A stretch of DNA of 7,246 bases from an uncultured Bacilli bacterium (lineage in GTDB: Bacteria; Bacillota_I; Bacilli_A; RF39; UBA660). The notes beneath the pieces were generated by a model, which saw only the letters and a program-made list of their open reading frames with translations, did not search any database and was not told where the DNA came from. Position numbers and translations under genes: made by a program. Shown one piece after another: positions 1 to 6,739 of the stretch; the first letter of the stretch is position 1; the number at the start of each line of letters is the position of its first letter. Location of the stretch: assembly GCA_947631135.1 (NCBI GenBank), contig CANRKE010000060.1, positions 1 through 7,246 of the forward strand. Reading direction: 5' to 3'.

Positions 1-1
1 T

Positions 2-76
2 ACTAATGAACGATTAAGAAAGGTATATTTAAGATCTCATCCACGAGCACATGATAGTTCCAACATAAAAAATTAA
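2..76 (+). CDS. 3' end of an unrecognised gene (partial)
   Basis: An open frame enters from the left edge and ends with TAA. The last 24 residues include NERLRKVYLRSHPRAHDSSN, a basic stretch with two histidines. Codons such as CGA, GCA and CCA and the well-placed terminator 42 bases downstream support a real gene end and not chance. I do not recognise the family, and no domain can be assigned from so short a tail. It reads in the same direction as the phosphoketolase gene but is separated from it by the terminator, so it is probably a different transcription unit. Confidence 0.6.
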   Translation, partial: TNERLRKVYLRSHPRAHDSSNIKN

Positions 77-117
77 AAAATATTTATATATAATATTTAT
101 TAAAAGGAATATACATA

Positions 118-152
118 GTAAATGTAATGATAATAATTTACATTTGCTTTTT
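118..152 (+). terminator. Rho-independent terminator after the upstream gene
   Basis: A 10-bp stem (GTAAATGTAA at 118-127 with TTACATTTGC at 138-147, one U-G wobble) closes a 10-base loop and is followed at once by five T residues (148-152). The stem is AT-rich, so it is not strong, but stem, loop and T-run are all in the expected order 42 bases after the stop codon of the left-edge gene. Confidence 0.6.
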
Positions 153-178
153 AAATTTAAAATATTTTTATATATTTG

Positions 179-207
179 TAGAAATAAAATAAAAAATAAT
201 ATATAAT
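179..207 (+). promoter_or_regulatory. Candidate promoter of the phosphoketolase gene
   Basis: A perfect -10 box TATAAT lies at 202-207, with a four-of-six -35 match (TAGAAA, 179-184) at 17-bp spacing. The predicted start would leave a leader of about 20 bases containing the ribosome site AGGAAGGG (221-228), six bases before the ATG. The surroundings are almost pure A/T, so TATAAT-like words are expected by chance; placement after the terminator is the main support. Confidence 0.4.
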
Positions 208-234
208 GATAATATAATAAAGGAAGGGATAAAA

Positions 235-2580
235 ATGGGAAAAGTACTTTCAGATAATGAATTATATAAAATGAATTCTTATTTTAAAGCATTAAATTAT
301 TTATCAGTTGGACAACTATATTTACTTGATAATCCACTTTTACGTAGACCTCTTAAACTTAGTGATATTAAACCAAGAATTATTGGGCATTGGGGAACAG
401 TTCCTGGGCAAAACTTTATATATATGCACTTAAATCGTGTAATTAAAAAATATAATTTAAATATGATATATGTTTCTGGACCAGGTCATGGAGGAAACGC
501 AATAATTTCAAATACATATTTAGAAGGTACATACTCAGAGTATTATCCAAATATATCACAAGATATTGATGGTATGAAAAAATTATTTAAACAATTTTCA
601 TTTCCAGGTGGTACATCTAGTCATGTTGCTGCAGAAGTTCCAGGTTCTATTAATGAAGGTGGAGAATTAGGTTATAGTCTTTCTCATGCTTATGGTGCAG
701 TTTTGGATAACAAAGATTTAATAGCTGCATGTGTAGTTGGTGATGGAGAATCAGAAACTGGACCATTATCTACTTCATGGAATATTAATAAATTTATAAA
801 CCCAATTAAAGATGGAGCAGTATTACCAATATTACATTTAAATGGATATAAAATTGCTAATCCTACTATTTTATCTAGAATAAGTATTGAAGAATTGAAT
901 AGCTTATTTCTTGGATATGGATACGAACCATATTATATAGAAGGAGATAATCCTCTTATCATGCATGAGAAGATGGCTAAAATTTTAGATTTAGTTATTG
1001 AAAAAATTAAATCAATTCAAAAAAACGCTAGAGAAAATAATAACTATGATAGAGTTTTATGGCCTATGATTATACTTAGAACTCCAAAAGGATGGACTGG
1101 GCCTAAAGAATTTAATAGAAAACAAATTGAAAATAGCTTTAGAGCTCATCAAATCCCATTTAGTATTGATAATAAAGAAGAAAATTTAAAATTATTAGAA
1201 AATTGGTTAAGAAGCTATGATCCAGATAGTTTATTTGACGAAAATGGTAGATTAAAGAAAGAACTAAGAGAATTAATTCCTGATAAACATTTAAGAATGA
1301 GTTCTAATAAAAATGCTAATGGTGGAGAATTATTAAAAGAATTAAAATTACCTGATTTTAGAGACTATAAAGTAGATATTAAAAAACCGGGAACAGTTAT
1401 ATCTAGTGATATGACAGTGTTAGGTTCATTTGTTAGAGATATTATTAAAAATAATCCAAATAACTTCTTAGTTTTTGGACCAGATGAAGCTTTATCTAAT
1501 AGATTAAATTCAATATTTGAGGTTACTAATAGAAAATGGGATAACAAAATATTAGAAACAGATGAATTTTTAAATGAAAATGGAAGAGTATTTGATTCAA
1601 TATTATCTGAGCACGTTTGTGAGGGGTTACTTGAAGGATATCTACTTACTGGACGTCATGGATTTTTCCACACATATGAAGCTTTTTCTAGAATTATTGA
1701 TTCAATGGCAAGTCAACATGCTAAATGGCTAAAAGTAACTAAAAATATTTCATGGAGAAGAAGTATAGCATCGTTAAATTATATATTAACATCTCATGTT
1801 TGGCAACAAGATCATAATGGATATACACATCAGGATCCAGGATTTGTAAATCATATAGTAACAAAAAAGGCTGATATAGTAAGAGTTTATTATCCATTTG
1901 ATTCAAACAGTCTATTATCATGTTTTAATCATGTAATACAAAGTAAAGATTATATCAATGTTATAGTTGCATCCAAACATCCAACATATCAATGGTTAGA
2001 TATGGATAAGTCTATAATCCATTGTACTAAAGGTGCAGGTATATTTGATTTTGCAAGTAATGATAAAGATGGTAATGTAGATATAGTAATGGCATGTTGT
2101 GGTGATACACCAACACTTGAGATTCTTGCTGCAACAAAGATCTTGAGAGAAAATTTTAAAAATTTAAAAATAAGAGTAGTAAATGTTGTAGACCTTATGA
2201 AATTACAAACTAATTTTGAACATCCACATGGTATGACTTTAGAAGAATTTGATCAATTATTTACTAAGGATAAACCAGTTATCTTTGCATATCATGGTTA
2301 TCCATCATTAATTCATCAATTATCATATAAACATAATAATACAAATATACATGTTAGAGGTTATATTGAAGAAGGTACAATAACAACACCATTTGATATG
2401 AGAGTACAAAATAAAATAGATAGATATCATTTAGTCATGGACGCAATTAAGTATTTACCAAATCTTGAAAATTCATCTAGAGTATATGAATGGTGTAAAG
2501 ATATGTTAGTAAAACATAATCAGTATATTAGAGAATATGGTAAAGATTTAGATGAGGTAACAAACTTTAAATGGGAATAA
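235..2580 (+). CDS. xfp: Phosphoketolase (xylulose-5-phosphate / fructose-6-phosphate phosphoketolase)
   Basis: This 781-residue cytosolic, thiamine-diphosphate-dependent enzyme splits xylulose 5-phosphate (and in many members fructose 6-phosphate) with inorganic phosphate to give acetyl phosphate plus glyceraldehyde 3-phosphate or erythrose 4-phosphate, feeding ATP formation through acetate kinase. Length is normal for the family and all three family regions (N-terminal, central, C-terminal) appear present. Visible landmarks are the family signature SGPGHGG (residues 81-87), EGGELGYSLSHAYG (141-154), the cofactor/metal motif GDGESETG (169-176) completed by N203 in HLNGYKIAN, and the conserved SEHVCEGLLEGY (458-469) and DHNGYTHQDPGF (526-537) blocks. 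Histidines H65, H85, H130, H151, H305 and H532 are candidates for the conserved phosphate and cofactor contacts. The start is fixed by AGGAAGGG six bases upstream. No frameshift or missing motif is seen, so it should be active. Whether it uses one or both substrates cannot be read from sequence. Confidence 0.97.
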   Translation: MGKVLSDNELYKMNSYFKALNYLSVGQLYLLDNPLLRRPLKLSDIKPRIIGHWGTVPGQNFIYMHLNRVIKKYNLNMIYVSGPGHGGNAIISNTYLEGTYSEYYPNISQDIDGMKKLFKQFSFPGGTSSHVAAEVPGSINEGGELGYSLSHAYGAVLDNKDLIAACVVGDGESETGPLSTSWNINKFINPIKDGAVLPILHLNGYKIANPTILSRISIEELNSLFLGYGYEPYYIEGDNPLIMHEKMAKILDLVIEKIKSIQKNARENNNYDRVLWPMIILRTPKGWTGPKEFNRKQIENSFRAHQIPFSIDNKEENLKLLENWLRSYDPDSLFDENGRLKKELRELIPDKHLRMSSNKNANGGELLKELKLPDFRDYKVDIKKPGTVISSDMTVLGSFVRDIIKNNPNNFLVFGPDEALSNRLNSIFEVTNRKWDNKILETDEFLNENGRVFDSILSEHVCEGLLEGYLLTGRHGFFHTYEAFSRIIDSMASQHAKWLKVTKNISWRRSIASLNYILTSHVWQQDHNGYTHQDPGFVNHIVTKKADIVRVYYPFDSNSLLSCFNHVIQSKDYINVIVASKHPTYQWLDMDKSIIHCTKGAGIFDFASNDKDGNVDIVMACCGDTPTLEILAATKILRENFKNLKIRVVNVVDLMKLQTNFEHPHGMTLEEFDQLFTKDKPVIFAYHGYPSLIHQLSYKHNNTNIHVRGYIEEGTITTPFDMRVQNKIDRYHLVMDAIKYLPNLENSSRVYEWCKDMLVKHNQYIREYGKDLDEVTNFKWE

Positions 2581-3868
2581 TAAAAGTTAGAATATATTAT
2601 ATATTAATTATAATAATAAGTTTATTTCTTATTTTATTAACATATTTAAAATTTAATAATAAACCTTTAAAAATAAATAAAAATACAGTTATAAAAAGTT
2701 AGATTTTTTAAAAAATACAAATGATATATATAATTATGATTTTATAGATAATAAATATATAGTAATAAATTCTAGTGATGTTTATGACTTAAATGGTAAA
2801 CAATTATTTAGTAAAAATAGAATCTCTGATTATAATAATAATATATTTGAAATTTTAGAAGAAAACGATAAATATAGTATAGTTGATAAAAATGGGAATT
2901 TTTTACCAAATTCAAAATATGAGAATATCCAAATATTATCTGATAATTATCTTTTACTTAATTACAAAGATATATATAATATTAAATTAAAGAAAATAAT
3001 ATATTCTAGTAATAATATAACTCCTTCTGATTTATATATAATAAATAATGAAATTATTATTAATAAAGAAGATAATAATGTAATAGATAAAAATGGGAAG
3101 GAAATAATAAATAAAAATAAATATACAACCATTGAATATTTAAATGATAAATATTTAATAGTTGCCAATGAATCATATAAATTTAATATAATTAATTTAG
3201 ATAATAAAAAAATGTTTGATGAAGATTACGATAATATAGATAGAATTAATGATGAATATATTTTAAAGTCAAATAATAAAAAATGTTCAATATCATCGTT
3301 AAAAGATGGAAATATTATTAACTTTGATTGTAATAATAGATTTTTTATTGATGCTTATATTGAAAATGATATTATTCAAGTGTCAAGTAATGAGGATGCT
3401 AACGACGAATTAAAAAATTACAAATATTATAATAAAAAAGGAAAAGTTATATATGAAGATAATGGTGAAGATCAATTAATAAGTTATATTGGTAATGATA
3501 AATATATTATAGATGATACTTCTAAATCAAAAATAATAGATAAAAATGGGAATATAATAAAAGAATATAATGATAATTATTATATTGAAGCATTTAATAA
3601 TTTATTATTTATTGAAAATAATAATATAACACAAGTATATGATTTAAATCTTAAATTAGTTAATGATAAAAAATGTAATTCCGTATTTACTTTTAATAAC
3701 TTTTATGCATGTAAAGATTCAGAAAATTCAAATTATATATTATTTAATTATGATAACAATTCTATTTCAGATATAAAATTTGTAAATCTAGAAATATTAA
3801 ATTTAGGAGATGTAGATTCAGGTGTATTTTTGTTCGATGAAAATGATAATATATATCTTGCCTATTAA
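2571..3868 (+). pseudogene. Membrane-anchored WG-like repeat protein, split by one frameshift
   Basis: An ATG inside the last codons of xfp (10-base overlap, weak GAGGT at 2554-2558) opens a frame whose first 43 codons encode a basic start, a hydrophobic segment (about residues 8-26, IYYILIIIISLFLILLTYL) and a lysine/asparagine linker, ending at TAG 2700-2702. One base out of phase, a frame with no stop from 2681 to 3866 carries on with about 390 codons. Joined, they give about 430 residues: one membrane anchor and an outside domain of about eleven repeats with cores such as VYDLNGKQLF, IVDKNGNFLP, VIDKNGKEII and IIDKNGNIIK, mostly 31-36 residues apart. This resembles WG-repeat proteins, although the tryptophan is absent. 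The shift must lie between 2678 (stop in the second frame) and 2702, where there are two five-A runs (2679-2683, 2693-2697). It could be a real mutation, a sequencing error or phase variation. Function is unknown; co-transcription with xfp is likely. If only the second part is translated, the first ATG is at 3212. Confidence 0.75.
2780..3850 (+). repeat. Coding repeat array, about 100-108 bp period
   Basis: Aligned core codons begin at 2786, 2885, 2978, 3086, 3194, 3296, 3431, 3539, 3641, 3746 and 3836, giving steps of 33, 31, 36, 36, 34, 45, 36, 34, 35 and 30 residues. Three copies are identical over 14 bases (GATAAAAATGGGAA at 2885, 3086 and 3539), all in the same frame, which could allow slippage or recombination between units. 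The unit reads roughly hydrophobic-Tyr/Ile-Asp-x-Asn-Gly-Lys followed by a short strand and then a D-N-x-Y-hydrophobic strand. Confidence 0.7.
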
Positions 3869-3879
3869 TAAATAATGGG

Positions 3880-3930
3880 GACTGTCTCAGAATTAAGTGA
3901 TTAATTTTTGAATCAGTCTTTTTTTATTTT
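3880..3930 (+). terminator. Terminator formed by the left end of the mini-element
   Basis: Twelve bases after the stop codon of the repeat-protein gene, GACTG (3880-3884) pairs with CAGTC (3914-3918) and TCAGAA (3887-3892) pairs with TTTTGA (3906-3911, one G-U), separated by a 2x2 internal loop. A seven-T run (3919-3925), then A and further Ts, follows directly. The stem includes most of the element's terminal repeat, so the insertion seems to have brought its own transcription stop, which would end the xfp/repeat-protein transcript before it runs into the convergent defence genes. Confidence 0.55.
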
Positions 3931-4261
3931 TTTCAATTTCAATTCTATCTTTTAGATGATTATTTACATATTTTATAAAGTTAGAATAACTACCAATATC
4001 ATTATCTACATTTACTATAATATACATATAAGCAGCTTTCTTATTGCTTCTTGGTATAGATAGTTTTTCTACTATCAAATCATCGTATTTTGTTAGTTTA
4101 GACAATCTTTTCTTTTTTGGTGTTTTTTCTTCTTTGCCTATTTGATCAAGCATCTTCTTTACTGTTCTTCTATCCATATTGTATATTCTACCTAATTCTA
4201 ACATGTTTGGCTTTATATTCTCATACTTACACCTCATCAATTCTCCTCTCACATTTTGCAT
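3893..4261 (-). pseudogene. IS21-family (IstA-like) transposase, N-terminal remnant
   Basis: About 122 residues read from an ATG at 4261 placed eight bases after a perfect AGGAGGTGA (4270-4278); an in-frame GTG at 4273 overlaps that ribosome site and is therefore unlikely to be the start. The N-terminal part is a helix-turn-helix (ELGRIYNMDRRTVKKML) followed by a basic linker and the segment KYDDLIVEKL...KKAAYMYI...IGSYSNFIKYV, which matches the second DNA-binding part of IstA-type transposases. A whole IstA is several times longer; the DDE catalytic core is absent and the frame closes with TAA inside the left terminal repeat, so the element has probably lost its middle by internal deletion. 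It cannot transpose by itself but may still bind the element ends. Family assignment is from motif memory and fairly safe. Confidence 0.7.
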
Positions 4262-4296
4262 TTTTTTTGTCACCTCCTATTATAGAGTATAACAAA

Positions 4297-4342
4297 AGAA
4301 ATGTACTTTTTGGATTTTATTTTCCCTTTTTTGTACATTTCT
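4297..4342. repeat. 10-bp perfect inverted repeat inside the element end
   Basis: AGAAATGTAC (4297-4306) and GTACATTTCT (4333-4342) are perfect inverted copies separated by 26 bases. They lie between the terminal repeat and the transposase ribosome site, where IS21-type elements often carry subterminal transposase-binding repeats. On the minus strand the second arm is followed by TTTGTT, so the structure could also act as a weak terminator for the defence operon, whose stop codon is about 30 bases upstream. Both roles are inference. Confidence 0.5.
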
Positions 4343-4372
4343 ATAGTATCATTTACATTCTGAGACAGCCTC

Positions 4373-5263
4373 TTAATTATTGTTTAACATATCATTTATA
4401 AGTAAGCCCACATTACTTCCTAATTCACTTTTTAAATCATTCAAATTTTCTTTATATTTCTTTTCTCTTTTGATTGCATCGTAAATATAAGGCTCAAAAT
4501 CTTTAAAATTCAATTTCGATTTCTTATATTTGCAAATTTCATGCAGTCTTTTTTCTAAATACCTTCTAGATTTATTAACATACCTATTTTCCAACATTTT
4601 TGTTTTATCTTCAATTTCCACTTCTGGAAAATGCAACATAAGCCAAAATTCAAAAGTAGGATTACTAACATACAGGTTAACCCCATTTTCGTTACAAAAA
4701 TTGACCACTTCATCATATTGATTATCTTTAAAATTTTGTTGATCACGATCAATGACAATATTTAATTTATCTCTAGTTTTAGAATAAGTTACATTCTGTG
4801 TTTCAAAGTATAATGGAAAATTTATTGCTAAATCCTTGTAGATTTCGCTTTTAAATAAATGTAAAAATAAATCACTTAAATTTTCTCTTTTTATTACATA
4901 ACTATCTTTTTTATAAAGTAAAATCAATTCTTGATATATATCTTCGATGTTAATATTATAATCATTTTCACGAATACAATTATCAATTTTATTTTTAAGC
5001 TCTAAAACTGTTAACCCATTTGATGTTACATTTAAAATAAATTCTTTAATCATTTCTACAATAAAGCTGGGATGACTATTACAAATCGAAGCATAATCTC
5101 TTAATATATTAATTATTCTTATATTTTCTGAAATAATTGAATCATTTAATCCATCAAAGTACATTGGTTCTGAGTTACTACCCTCTGAAACAATAAAATA
5201 TTTTGGTCTATAATTTTTTATCTCTGATTGTCTTGATATTGCAAATTTTTCGTTAATCCTCAT
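4373..5263 (-). CDS. rloB: RloB-family Toprim-like protein, effector partner of the ATPase (AbiLii-like)
   Basis: This is a 296-residue RloB-domain protein, the probable nuclease-type or Toprim-fold effector of an AbiL/RloAB defence pair. Visible motifs are the N-terminal strand and acidic site KYFIVSEGSNSEPMYF (residues 21-36, catalytic-type E27), the second acidic motif IVIDRDQQN (D172, D174), and the family hallmark SNPTFEFWLMLHF (200-212). The C-terminal GSNVGLLINDML (about 283-293) corresponds to the usual family ending, so the protein is complete. Between the first and second acidic motifs lies a long mostly helical insertion (about residues 45-160). The ATG overlaps the end of the ATPase gene by 11 bases and has no clear ribosome site of its own, so translation is probably coupled. 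The TAA stop sits on the edge of the mini-element. Activity against nucleic acid is inferred from the Toprim-like motifs. Confidence 0.9.
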   Translation of the reverse strand: MRINEKFAISRQSEIKNYRPKYFIVSEGSNSEPMYFDGLNDSIISENIRIINILRDYASICNSHPSFIVEMIKEFILNVTSNGLTVLELKNKIDNCIRENDYNINIEDIYQELILLYKKDSYVIKRENLSDLFLHLFKSEIYKDLAINFPLYFETQNVTYSKTRDKLNIVIDRDQQNFKDNQYDEVVNFCNENGVNLYVSNPTFEFWLMLHFPEVEIEDKTKMLENRYVNKSRRYLEKRLHEICKYKKSKLNFKDFEPYIYDAIKREKKYKENLNDLKSELGSNVGLLINDMLNNN

Positions 5264-6572
5264 AGCTAGAATCTATTTTGGCAATAGCACCAAATCTTCC
5301 TTCCAAATATGCTTTATCTATTTTCCTATCAAATCTTGCAATATCTTTAAATTCCTCTAATGAAAAAATCTTTGACTCTCCTTTTTCATTTTTTTCAGCA
5401 AACCAAATTTCGTCTCTTCGAACTAAATCAAAATCTAAAGTTTTTAACTCATGTGTAGTTATAATTAATTGATTAGTTGTTTTTGATTTCAAAAATATTT
5501 TTAATAATCCAGAAACTAATAATGGATGTAAACTACTATCTAATTCATCGATTAAAAATAATTTATCATTAGTTAATAAAATATCAATTAATTCCAAAAT
5601 TCTAATTGTTCCATCCGATTCTTCATAAGTACCAAAAGAATTATTATTATCTTTATGCAAAAATTTTAAAGAGCAAACATCATATGTATTATCATTTTGT
5701 TTTTTTATGGTATATAAGTCATTTTCAATTCTTAATGTACATCTTATATTTTTGTAGTGTGTTGAAAGTACATCTATATCGTGTAATAAATTATTATAGT
5801 CATTATCAGATAGTTTTAATTTTATATTTTTTATATCACTAACTTCTGTATTATAATCAACAACGTTAATATCTAAAGCTTTTAAAATCTTCAAGATTTT
5901 TTCCTTGCTTTTTATATAATCTATGTCGAATAGTTTGTGTGTTGATGGCCTTATAATAATGGTATCATGCATAATAAATTTAAATACATTGTATATATCT
6001 TCAAAAAAGTCGTCATCATTCCCAGACATCACTAATCTTCTTGTCATTTCACTCAAAAATAAATTTTGATTATTTTTTTTCATTTCATCAAGACAATTAC
6101 TAAAACTTAAATGCTTATTATCAATAATCTCTGAATGATAATTATTTTTCTTTAAGTCTCTTTCAAAAATCTTTTTTTCTTTAGTTTTTGTCATATCAAT
6201 TAACCATTCAGAAACTATTTCTTTTTTTAAAATATTAATTTCAAATCCATATGAATATAACTTATTATTAAGTGCCAATTCATATTCAAAATATGAATCC
6301 TCTTCTGGATTACATCCAATACCTCTATAGTATTGATTGCTAATTAAAGTCGAAATTCCTTTACTAATTAATCTTTGAACAAGACTCATAGCTAATATTA
6401 AATTTGATTTACCTGAACCATTTGCACCAAACATACCTGAAAATCTCAATATTTTATGATTATTTTTTTCTATTATGTGATTCTCGTTGTTTCTAACTTT
6501 TCCAGCAATCATTGAAAAATGTTGTAAATCCCTAAAAGATCTAAAATTCTTAGTTTTAAAACCAATTAACAT
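5253..6572 (-). CDS. AAA/ABC-type ATPase of an AbiL/RloA-like phage defence pair
   Basis: This 439-residue ATP-binding protein of the AAA_15/AAA_21 (SMC/OLD-like) group probably senses infection and controls the RloB partner. It opens with the typical MLIGFKTKNFRSFRDLQ strand pair, then Walker A GANGSGKSN (residues 49-57, K55). A signature-like ESDGT (318-322) replaces the classical LSGGQ, followed by Walker B LFLIDELDSSLHP (338-350, D342 and E343) and the H-loop TTHE (372-375, H374). The tail RRDEIWFAEKN (385-395) and KAYLEGRFGAI (420-430) is characteristic of RloA/AbiLi-type ATPases. The region between (about 60-310) is the variable helical insert of the group. The start is supported by AGAGGCGG (6578-6585), five bases upstream of the ATG, and by the promoter at 6630-6657. 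All ATPase motifs look intact. It is the first gene of a two-gene operon. AbiL naming is by gene pairing and motifs; retron- or PARIS-type ATPases are relatives but have different partners. Confidence 0.92.
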   Translation of the reverse strand: MLIGFKTKNFRSFRDLQHFSMIAGKVRNNENHIIEKNNHKILRFSGMFGANGSGKSNLILAMSLVQRLISKGISTLISNQYYRGIGCNPEEDSYFEYELALNNKLYSYGFEINILKKEIVSEWLIDMTKTKEKKIFERDLKKNNYHSEIIDNKHLSFSNCLDEMKKNNQNLFLSEMTRRLVMSGNDDDFFEDIYNVFKFIMHDTIIIRPSTHKLFDIDYIKSKEKILKILKALDINVVDYNTEVSDIKNIKLKLSDNDYNNLLHDIDVLSTHYKNIRCTLRIENDLYTIKKQNDNTYDVCSLKFLHKDNNNSFGTYEESDGTIRILELIDILLTNDKLFLIDELDSSLHPLLVSGLLKIFLKSKTTNQLIITTHELKTLDFDLVRRDEIWFAEKNEKGESKIFSLEEFKDIARFDRKIDKAYLEGRFGAIAKIDSSYED

Positions 6573-6611
6573 ATTATCCGCCTCTATTCTAATACTATTA
6601 TATTATAATTT

Positions 6612-6642
6612 TTCACATTTGTGAATGATATTATACATCATT
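6612..6642. promoter_or_regulatory. Two operator-like dyads over the defence promoter
   Basis: TTCACA-TT-TGTGAA (6612-6625) is a perfect 6+6 dyad centred just downstream of the predicted transcription start. AATGAT-N7-ATCATT (6624-6642) is a second perfect dyad that exactly brackets the -10 box. A protein bound to either would block RNA polymerase, so the operon is likely repressed. No repressor gene is visible in the window, so the regulator must be the ATPase/RloB proteins themselves or something elsewhere. Confidence 0.5.
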
Positions 6643-6657
6643 TTAATCAAAAGTCAA
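6630..6657 (-). promoter_or_regulatory. Promoter of the defence operon
   Basis: On the minus strand TTGACT (6652-6657) and TATAAT (6630-6635) are separated by 16 bp, close to the sigma-70-type consensus and the best promoter in the window. Transcription would start near 6622-6624, giving a leader of about 50 bases before the ATPase ATG. The full -35 box and ordered context make this more reliable than the A/T-only matches elsewhere. Confidence 0.75.
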
Positions 6658-6687
6658 GTTTTTTTACGATTTTCTCACATGTTTTTA

Positions 6688-6739
6688 ATTCTGAAAGTAA
6701 ATGAAACTAATTATCAAAAGTTTCATTTACTTTCAGAAT
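6688..6739. repeat. Perfect 21-bp inverted repeat with 10-base spacer
   Basis: Bases 6688-6708 (beginning ATTCTGAAAG, ending GAAACT) are the exact reverse complement of 6719-6739; the spacer is AATTATCAAA. Pairing stops sharply at both ends. There is no T-run on either side (ATTGG to the right, TAAAAAC on the other strand), so a simple terminator is unlikely. It sits about 30 bases upstream of the -35 box of the defence operon and just before the Nudix remnant. It could be a tiny palindromic mobile element, a regulator site or a structured transcript. Confidence 0.85.

Larger units (their letters stand above)
3877..4373. mobile_element. MITE-like deletion derivative of an IS21-type element
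   Basis: The ends are near-identical inverted repeats: 3878-3893 and the reverse complement of 4357-4372 share GRGRCTGTCTCAGAAT with two differences, both purine transitions. The four bases TAAT lie directly outside both ends (3873-3876 and 4374-4377), compatible with a target duplication, although in such AT-rich DNA this may be chance. Inside is only a 5'-truncated-length transposase frame of about 120 codons; the catalytic DDE part and any IstB helper ATPase gene are missing. It could be mobilised only by a full-length relative elsewhere. The exact outer boundary may be off by one or two bases. Confidence 0.7.

Noticed and set aside
2693..2702. Programmed -1 frameshift site in the repeat-protein gene
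   Set aside because: The heptamer A-AAA-AGT allows poor re-pairing in the A site and no stimulatory stem is seen downstream; a plain indel is simpler.
2962..3168. Minus-strand hydrophobic frame that resembles a small membrane protein
   Set aside because: It is antisense to the repeat protein; Asn/Ile-rich codons give Leu/Ile/Phe on the other strand, so hydrophobicity is an artefact.
4271..4273. GTG as start of the transposase remnant
   Set aside because: The GTG is part of the ribosome site AGGAGGTGA itself; the ATG at 4261 is correctly spaced.
4279..4284. Minus-strand TATAAT as -10 box of the transposase gene
   Set aside because: It touches the ribosome site directly, so a transcript started from it would lack that site; no good -35 box is found at 17 bp.
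4117..4401. Plus-strand open frame of about 94 codons across the mini-element
   Set aside because: It is antisense to the transposase remnant, crosses the terminal repeat, has no ribosome site and its composition (runs of Phe, Leu, Ser) is that of a reverse-complement shadow.
6625..6739. N-terminal extension of the Nudix frame back to the ATG at 6625
   Set aside because: It runs over the defence promoter, its operator dyads and the perfect palindrome, has no ribosome site and no Nudix-like residues.
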